Source: Chloroflexota bacterium
Lineage (GTDB): Bacteria > Chloroflexota > Anaerolineae > Anaerolineales > UBA4823
DNA length: 64,000 nucleotides
Assembly (NCBI GenBank): GCA_012516075.1
Contig: JAAYXE010000073.1
Location: 39,572-103,571 of the forward strand
Direction: 5' to 3'
Below, piece after piece: positions 59,562 to 64,000 of the stretch (positions are counted from its first letter, which is position 1; the number at the start of each line of letters is the position of its first letter). Under the pieces are notes generated by a model that saw only the letters and a list, made by a program, of their open reading frames with translations, searched no databases and was not told the origin of the DNA. The translations under genes were made by a program, and so were the position numbers.

Positions 59562-60409
59562 TTACCCATTTGCCGGGTCACCTGCACCAGGCGGTCCCAC
59601 TCCTCCAGGCTCAATGTTTCTGCCCGCCTTCTGGGGTCGATCCCGGCTGCCTGCAGAATTTCACCGGCGGTCTGGGCAGGCCAGTGCATTCCCCCGGCCA
59701 GGGAGTTGCGCAGCGTCTTGCGCTTCTGACTGAAACCGGCGCGCGCCAGGTGAAAAAACGTGTCCAGGTCGGTTTCGGGGATAAGCGGCTGCGGGTAAAG
59801 GTCCAGGCGGATCACAGCCGAATCTACATTGGGTGGCGGGTAGAAAGCACCCGCCGGGATCCGGGCGGCGATGCGCGGCCGTCCGTACACCTGCACGCTC
59901 AAAGCCAGCAGGCTCATGTCTCCGGGCCCGGCCAGGATGCGTTCCGCGACTTCCTGCTGCACAGTTAGCGTCATCCGGTCCGGTTTCAAACGCGCCTGCA
60001 GCAGATGGCGCAGAATGGCTGAAGTAATGTAATAGGGGATGTTGGCGACGACCAGGTAGCGCTCCTGCTCTACGCCGCCCATGAGAGCCGCCGGGTCGAA
60101 GGATAGGATGTCGCCCTCCACAATCCTGACGTTGTCGAACCCGGCGAGCACCTCCTGCAGGGGGGCAAGCAGGTCATGGTCGAGCTCCACGGCAACCACC
60201 TGCCGGGCCCGCTGTGCCAGCAGACGTGTCAGGCTGCCCAGCCCGGGCCCGATCTCCAGCACTGCGTCCTCCGGCCCGACAGCGCCGGCCTCCACCACCT
60301 TTTCCAGGGAAGCCGGGTCGATTAAAAAGTTCTGCCCCAGGCGTTTATCCGGCCGCAGGCCGTAGCGCTGCAGCAGTTTCGTAACATGCAGTGGGGGCAG
60401 GCTGTTCAT
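59546..60409 (-). CDS. rsmA: 16S rRNA (adenine1518/1519-N6) dimethyltransferase
   Basis: A 287-residue KsgA/RsmA enzyme that dimethylates two adjacent adenosines near the 3' end of 16S rRNA, using SAM. The N-terminal KRLGQNFLID and the motif I LEIGPGLGSLTRLLA are diagnostic, and VANIPYYITSAIL contains the catalytic N-x-P-Y. The length is typical. It starts at ATG 60409, overlapping the stop of the upstream LCP gene by 4 bp (ATGA), so it is translationally coupled to a surface-polymer gene, an unusual pairing. It is convergent with the mannosyltransferase gene. Confidence 0.95.
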   Translation of the reverse strand: MNSLPPLHVTKLLQRYGLRPDKRLGQNFLIDPASLEKVVEAGAVGPEDAVLEIGPGLGSLTRLLAQRARQVVAVELDHDLLAPLQEVLAGFDNVRIVEGDILSFDPAALMGGVEQERYLVVANIPYYITSAILRHLLQARLKPDRMTLTVQQEVAERILAGPGDMSLLALSVQVYGRPRIAARIPAGAFYPPPNVDSAVIRLDLYPQPLIPETDLDTFFHLARAGFSQKRKTLRNSLAGGMHWPAQTAGEILQAAGIDPRRRAETLSLEEWDRLVQVTRQMGKEKPA

Positions 60410-61569
60410 GGGCAGGATGGCTCGTCCGGCTCCGTCGGCCAGGTTCCGGCCAGAAACTGGTCGACATAGTCTCTGATGACGTCAAAATCCGCATCCAGCA
60501 CGAAAGTGTTGTTCTTCAGCACCGGATTGTAGACCCTTGCGGGCTTTAAGATCTCTTCGGGCAGACTGGTGAAAATGAGGTTCTCGCGTTTGATGTGCGG
60601 GAGCAGGCAGGCGAGCTGCGAGATCTGTTCGGGGCTGAGGTCGGTCAGCACGGATCCCTGGAAGGCGGCGATAATCTGCGGAATTTTTGGCAGCACACTG
60701 GGGCTGGTGACCTTTTCCTTCAGCGCACAGATCACCATCGTCTGGTGGTCCTGGCGGGTGAAGTCATTGTAACGCTTGCGGATGCGGGCAAAGCGCAGGG
60801 CTTCTTCACCGGTGAAATGATGCTGCCCGGCGGTAAAGTAACCCAAATCGATGGTGCGGTCGTCCACCGGGCTTCCGTCGACGTCGTAAGGCAGGTACAG
60901 GTCGATCCCCCCGACCGCATCGACGATCTTGACGAAGGTCTGCATATTGACAGCCCCATAGTGATCCACGCGCAGGCCGAAGTTATGGTCCAGGGTGCGC
61001 GCCAGCAGGCCTGGGCCTTCACCGGGGCCGTCGTAATACCCCATCCCCGACCCGCCGTAAAAATAAGCCTGGTTCAACTTCCCATGTGTGATGTTGTGGT
61101 CCTCAATGCCCGGGATCTCGACCCACAGGTCGCGCGGCAGAGAGAGCACGCTGACCTTCGCGTTGACAAAATCGATCCGGGCAACGCGCATCACATCGGC
61201 CAACCCGTAGCGGTAATCCACGCCGCTGTCGGCGCCGATCCCCAGGACGACCATGGTGGGCGGCCCACCGCAGAGGGGCTGTCGCGTCGCGGTGGGCGCC
61301 GGGGTGGCGCTGGCCTGCGGCAGCGAGGCCGCCGGGGAAGATACGCTGACATCTGCTGCGGCGCGCGTCTGGGTGGGTAAAACCTGTGCGAGCGCCGTTG
61401 GCGTGACCGGTTCGGGTGTGTAGGTGGGAAGTTCAAGCGCCGGCCCTAACGGCGCTGTCCACTGCTTTTGTATCTGGGGGTACAGGGCTGCGCCGGAGAT
61501 CAGTAGGATAACGATCAAAATGGCTGCCAGTGCGGCAGCTGTGCGCTTTCTCGAGCGCTCTTCGGACAT
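60406..61569 (-). CDS. LytR-CpsA-Psr (LCP) family protein
   Basis: A 387-residue membrane-anchored enzyme of the LCP family, which attaches glycopolymers from lipid carriers to the cell wall or surface. It has one N-terminal membrane segment (AAALAAILIVILLISGAALY), a Thr/Pro-rich stalk of about 70 residues, and the LCP domain with VLGIGADSGVDYRYGLADVM, MRVARIDFVNAKVSVLSLPR (typical R-x-D and S-x-P-R-D-x motifs), HITHGKLNQAYFYG-like text and IVDAVGGIDLYLPYDV. GAGGAG precedes ATG 61569. It is divergent from the sugar-phosphate transferase at 61687. It is a candidate for attaching the polymer made in this locus. Confidence 0.9.
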   Translation of the reverse strand: MSEERSRKRTAAALAAILIVILLISGAALYPQIQKQWTAPLGPALELPTYTPEPVTPTALAQVLPTQTRAAADVSVSSPAASLPQASATPAPTATRQPLCGGPPTMVVLGIGADSGVDYRYGLADVMRVARIDFVNAKVSVLSLPRDLWVEIPGIEDHNITHGKLNQAYFYGGSGMGYYDGPGEGPGLLARTLDHNFGLRVDHYGAVNMQTFVKIVDAVGGIDLYLPYDVDGSPVDDRTIDLGYFTAGQHHFTGEEALRFARIRKRYNDFTRQDHQTMVICALKEKVTSPSVLPKIPQIIAAFQGSVLTDLSPEQISQLACLLPHIKRENLIFTSLPEEILKPARVYNPVLKNNTFVLDADFDVIRDYVDQFLAGTWPTEPDEPSCP

Positions 61570-61618
61570 GAATTAGATCTCCTCGTTTCGACAACATCAA
61601 AATCATCAATGCCCAAAA

Positions 61619-61624
61619 ATTATA
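61619..61624 (-). promoter_or_regulatory. Extended -10 element for the LCP-rsmA operon
   Basis: On the minus strand TGA-TATAAT, an extended -10, about 50 bases before ATG 61569. No clear -35 at 17 bp. Confidence 0.5.
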
Positions 61625-61670
61625 TCACCGGGGCCTTTACAGAAATTCCGGCGCCGGCCGGGCTGTCGAT

Positions 61671-61676
61671 TATAAT
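61671..61676 (+). promoter_or_regulatory. Candidate -10 box of the sugar-phosphate transferase gene
   Basis: TATAAT 10 bases before ATG 61687, giving a very short leader. There is no good -35 at 17 bp. The sequence ATTATAAT is a palindrome, so the box reads the same on the other strand and does not fix the direction. Confidence 0.4.
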
Positions 61677-61686
61677 TTCTCTAACA

Positions 61687-62784
61687 ATGGCCAGGAACTA
61701 CGCACACACAACGAAGGAAGGCGCATCTCCGGCTGTGGAGGCCCCCGGCTGGAGGGACCTGGCCTACCTGTCGCTGACCCTGCTGCTTGGCTGGGTCACT
61801 TTTTCTTCAAGTTCCCCCCGGTTATTCTGGCAGTTCTGGCTGCATATTGCCCTGGTGCTGCTGCTGGAGCGCCTGCTCAGCCGCTTTCCTCTGCCGCACC
61901 GGCAGCGCTACCGCCTGGCCTTCCTGGGCAGCATCGGCCTGGGGGCTGCTGTTCTGGCAGGCGGTTTTTTCGCTTCCCCGGCTCTGTCCGCTGGCGGCGC
62001 AGTTGCGATTCTGCTGGTCTCCGGCTGTGGGGCGGTGGCAGGAGGGGTGCTTGCTTCAGGAATCAACCAGTGTTTCTGGGAGAACAACGCGCCCCCTTCC
62101 CAGCAGATCCAGCAGGAAGTGTTCCGGCGTCATTATGAAACGATCGGCACCCCGCCGTTTGGATCCCCGGCAAAACGAGCCTTTGATATCCTGCTCGCGC
62201 TGCTGGGGATGCTGCTTTCATTCCCGGCCTGGTTCCTGATCACCTTTCTGGTCTGGTTCGAAGATCCCGGGCCGGTCCTCTTCGTAAAGAATTCGGTGGG
62301 GAAGGGGGGGAAGAACTTTCACCAGTTCAAATTCCGCACTATGATCCGTGAGGCGGAACACGATACGGGGCCGGTCCTCGCCTCCGAGGGAGACGAGCGA
62401 GTGCTGGTGATCGGCCGTTTTCTGCGCAAAACCGCGCTGGATGAGCTCCCACAGCTCATTAACATCCTGATCGGCGATATGAGCTTTGTCGGTCCCCGGC
62501 CGCAGCGTACCATCCTGGTGCGCGACTACCTCATCCCCATGCCCGAATATGCTGAGCGCCACTGTGTGCGCCCGGGGCTGGCGGGATTGGCCCAGGTGGC
62601 AGGGGATTATTACCTGACGCCCCGGCAGAAGCTGCGCTTCGACCGGCTGTATATCCGCTACGCCAGCCTGGCTTTTGATTTAAAGCTGATTGCGCTGGCC
62701 TTTCTCCTGGTGTTCTGGTTCCGCTGGCGCAAAGACTGGGACGGGCGCATTCCCCGGCGGCTGCTGCGTCTGGGCAGGGTCTGA
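61687..62784 (+). CDS. Polyprenyl-phosphate sugar-1-phosphate transferase (initiating glycosyltransferase)
   Basis: About 365 residues. The N-terminal half has four hydrophobic segments, and the C-terminal half is the bacterial sugar transferase domain (WcaJ/RfbP family): KRAFDILLALLGMLLSFP, FVKNSVGKGGKNFHQFKFRT, DELPQLINILIGDMSFVGPR and VRPGLAGLAQVAGDYYL. It transfers a sugar-1-phosphate from a nucleotide sugar to undecaprenyl phosphate, the first step in repeat-unit synthesis. ATG 61687 is used because it directly follows the candidate -10 and the sequence upstream (to 61609) is not hydrophobic like the rest. Its 3' end overlaps the convergent flippase gene by 105 bp. Confidence 0.9.
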   Translation: MARNYAHTTKEGASPAVEAPGWRDLAYLSLTLLLGWVTFSSSSPRLFWQFWLHIALVLLLERLLSRFPLPHRQRYRLAFLGSIGLGAAVLAGGFFASPALSAGGAVAILLVSGCGAVAGGVLASGINQCFWENNAPPSQQIQQEVFRRHYETIGTPPFGSPAKRAFDILLALLGMLLSFPAWFLITFLVWFEDPGPVLFVKNSVGKGGKNFHQFKFRTMIREAEHDTGPVLASEGDERVLVIGRFLRKTALDELPQLINILIGDMSFVGPRPQRTILVRDYLIPMPEYAERHCVRPGLAGLAQVAGDYYLTPRQKLRFDRLYIRYASLAFDLKLIALAFLLVFWFRWRKDWDGRIPRRLLRLGRV

Positions 62785-64000
62785 CTTCACCCTGCGCCAG
62801 CCGGCCCACAGCACGATGGCCACCACCAGGGCGTTTAAGATCTGCCCGGCGATGGTGCCGTATACCCCCCACTGGTAAATCATCCACAGGCCGATGGTAA
62901 ACATGGCCACGATCGCGAGAAGGTTGCCTGTAAACAGCGGGCGAGAGTGGTGCGTGGCTTTTAACGCCGTCTGGTACGGCCAGTAGAAGAACATCAGCGC
63001 GTAGAAGATCGCCATCAGGATAATCCCGTCGCTGTACGGGAGATAGGTCTCTCCGTACAGGAAGCGCAGGATGTAGGTCGGGAAGAGCACGGCCAGCCCC
63101 AGCACGCCCAGAATCGGAATCCCTGTAATGGAATACGTCAGATAGATCAACCGCCGCAGCGCCGGCCGGCCTCCTTCATCATATGCCCTGGCAGCGCGCG
63201 GCGCCAGGAAGGTGTCGATCGCTCGCAGCAGCAGGTGGATGGGGGCGACCAGATTCTGGATGGCGCGGTAAGCGCCAGCCGCCGCAAAGTTGATCAATCC
63301 GGCGGTGAGAACCGGGTAGAACTCCACAGCGACCCAGTTGGCCAGCGTGCTGCCCACGATCCAGCTCCCGAATTCCCAGTTGCGCTTCCAGGTGGCGAGC
63401 AGTGAATCAGCCTGAGCGGCGAGATGCCGGCGCATCTGCCAGACGCCGGGGATCAGCGCCGCCAGCGAACCCCAGGCGATCGCATGCAGCCCGCTGATCC
63501 CGGTCAGTTTTCCCTGTGAGATCAGCCACAGCATCAACGCCAGGCGCACCAGGTTGGAGAGCACGGTGTTGAGCACCGCCTGGAAAACCTCGCCGCGCGT
63601 ATACAGTACCCGGCGCACATATTCCTGCAGCTGCCAGAAGATGAATGCGGACCACAGGGAAAACAGTGTGGGCCCGGCGACATCGTTCCCCGTGACCGTC
63701 AGCAGCCAGCCGGCTGCCGCTGCCAGCAGTCCGCCGGCGAGCGCCAGCAGGACCTGCAGTACCGTCATGCTCGTGCTGTATCTGCGGAAGTCCTGCTCGT
63801 CCATTGCCGCGCCGAACGTATTCATGGGCTGGATAACCAGACCTTCCTGGACGGCGCGAACCAGACGCAGAGAGGTGAATCCCACACCGTAAATGCCGAG
63901 CTCCGTCGGGCTGACCACCCTTGCCAGCATCACCGTAGCCAGAAAATTGGAAAGACTGATGACCCCCTGGTCCACCCCCGCCAGATAGCCTTCTCTCGCC
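62680..64000 (-). CDS. Polysaccharide flippase (MOP/Wzx-type), 5'-truncated by the window edge
   Basis: At least 440 residues; the frame stays open from base 64000 (YLAGVDQGVISLSNF precedes the first in-frame GTG at 63975), so the start lies beyond the window. It has about 11-12 hydrophobic segments and the DQGVISLSNFLATVMLARVV start typical of Wzx/RfbX-like flippases. It would move lipid-linked repeat units across the membrane. The polar C-terminal tail (PAQTQQPPGNAPVPVFAPAE) lies opposite the last part of the sugar-transferase gene. It probably belongs to the same polymer pathway as the transferase. Confidence 0.88.
   Translation of the reverse strand, partial: AREGYLAGVDQGVISLSNFLATVMLARVVSPTELGIYGVGFTSLRLVRAVQEGLVIQPMNTFGAAMDEQDFRRYSTSMTVLQVLLALAGGLLAAAAGWLLTVTGNDVAGPTLFSLWSAFIFWQLQEYVRRVLYTRGEVFQAVLNTVLSNLVRLALMLWLISQGKLTGISGLHAIAWGSLAALIPGVWQMRRHLAAQADSLLATWKRNWEFGSWIVGSTLANWVAVEFYPVLTAGLINFAAAGAYRAIQNLVAPIHLLLRAIDTFLAPRAARAYDEGGRPALRRLIYLTYSITGIPILGVLGLAVLFPTYILRFLYGETYLPYSDGIILMAIFYALMFFYWPYQTALKATHHSRPLFTGNLLAIVAMFTIGLWMIYQWGVYGTIAGQILNALVVAIVLWAGWRRVKSDPAQTQQPPGNAPVPVFAPAEPEHQEKGQRNQL

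Overview
The window reads as about 64 kb of a moderately GC-rich bacterial chromosome, and my best guess is Chloroflexota, class Anaerolineae. This is an inference from gene character; no rRNA or other marker gene was available. The pointers are secreted proteins with long Thr/Pro linkers and a Phe/Leu-Pro-Leu sequence at the extreme C-terminus, a fused E1 (alpha plus beta) 2-oxo acid dehydrogenase, a LexA operator of the GAAC-N4-GTTC type, an LCP-family wall/capsule ligase, and no recognisable lipopolysaccharide-export genes. Coding density is high, with many 4-11 bp overlaps. I found no tRNA, rRNA, CRISPR array, insertion sequence or phage gene.

Region 1 (1-26.5 kb, all plus strand) is a large exopolysaccharide and cell-surface locus. 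It holds a truncated methyltransferase and two paralogous modules made of an SDR epimerase, a hexapeptide acyltransferase and a flippase-like membrane protein (544-6146 and 8230-11036). The first module also carries a pyruvyl transferase and an F420-dehydrogenase-like Fe-S protein. Also present are a secreted glycosidase-like protein, three SGNH (CE3-like) esterases, a LamG protein, five glycosyltransferases of the GT2, GT4 and membrane GT-C types, and a Wzz-tyrosine autokinase fusion. Region 2 (26.8-32.6 kb) is a MacB-type ABC transporter operon with a Yip1 membrane protein and an IPT/CARDB-like secreted protein in place of a MacA adaptor, followed by a lipoprotein. Region 3 (32.6-35.2 kb, minus) holds an S1-domain protein, an unknown protein and lexA, which has a complete sigma-70 promoter with the SOS operator sitting in its spacer. 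Region 4 (35.3-41.1 kb, plus) is a second glycosylation block with an acyltransferase, three GT4 enzymes, an FkbM methyltransferase and a lipid kinase.

Region 5 (41.1-52.8 kb, minus) is housekeeping: the primary sigma factor, a 2-oxo acid dehydrogenase complex transcribed E1-E2-E3, a membrane Fe-S oxidoreductase, an S41 peptidase and an L,D-transpeptidase. Region 6 (53.0-56.5 kb) has menA facing a taurine/nitrate/HMP-type ABC importer, the two overlapping at their 3' ends. Region 7 (56.6-59.5 kb, plus) is a compact signalling operon of roadblock/LC7, V4R, and a response regulator with a degenerate GGDEF domain, ending in a polyprenol-phosphate mannose synthase. It has a good promoter and a roughly 160-nt leader that may encode a short peptide. 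Region 8 (59.5-64 kb) has rsmA (ksgA), an LCP protein, an initiating sugar-phosphate transferase and a truncated polysaccharide flippase.

Together the surface genes could take a polymer from initiation (61687) through assembly (many glycosyltransferases), decoration (acyl and pyruvyl groups, methylation), flipping and chain-length control (64000 end and 24785) to attachment (LCP) and trimming (SGNH and glycosidase-like proteins). The best candidates for undescribed biology are the roadblock-V4R-degenerate GGDEF operon, the Phe/Leu-Pro-Leu tail shared by secreted proteins of the locus, and the MacB-like transporter with a CARDB-type partner.
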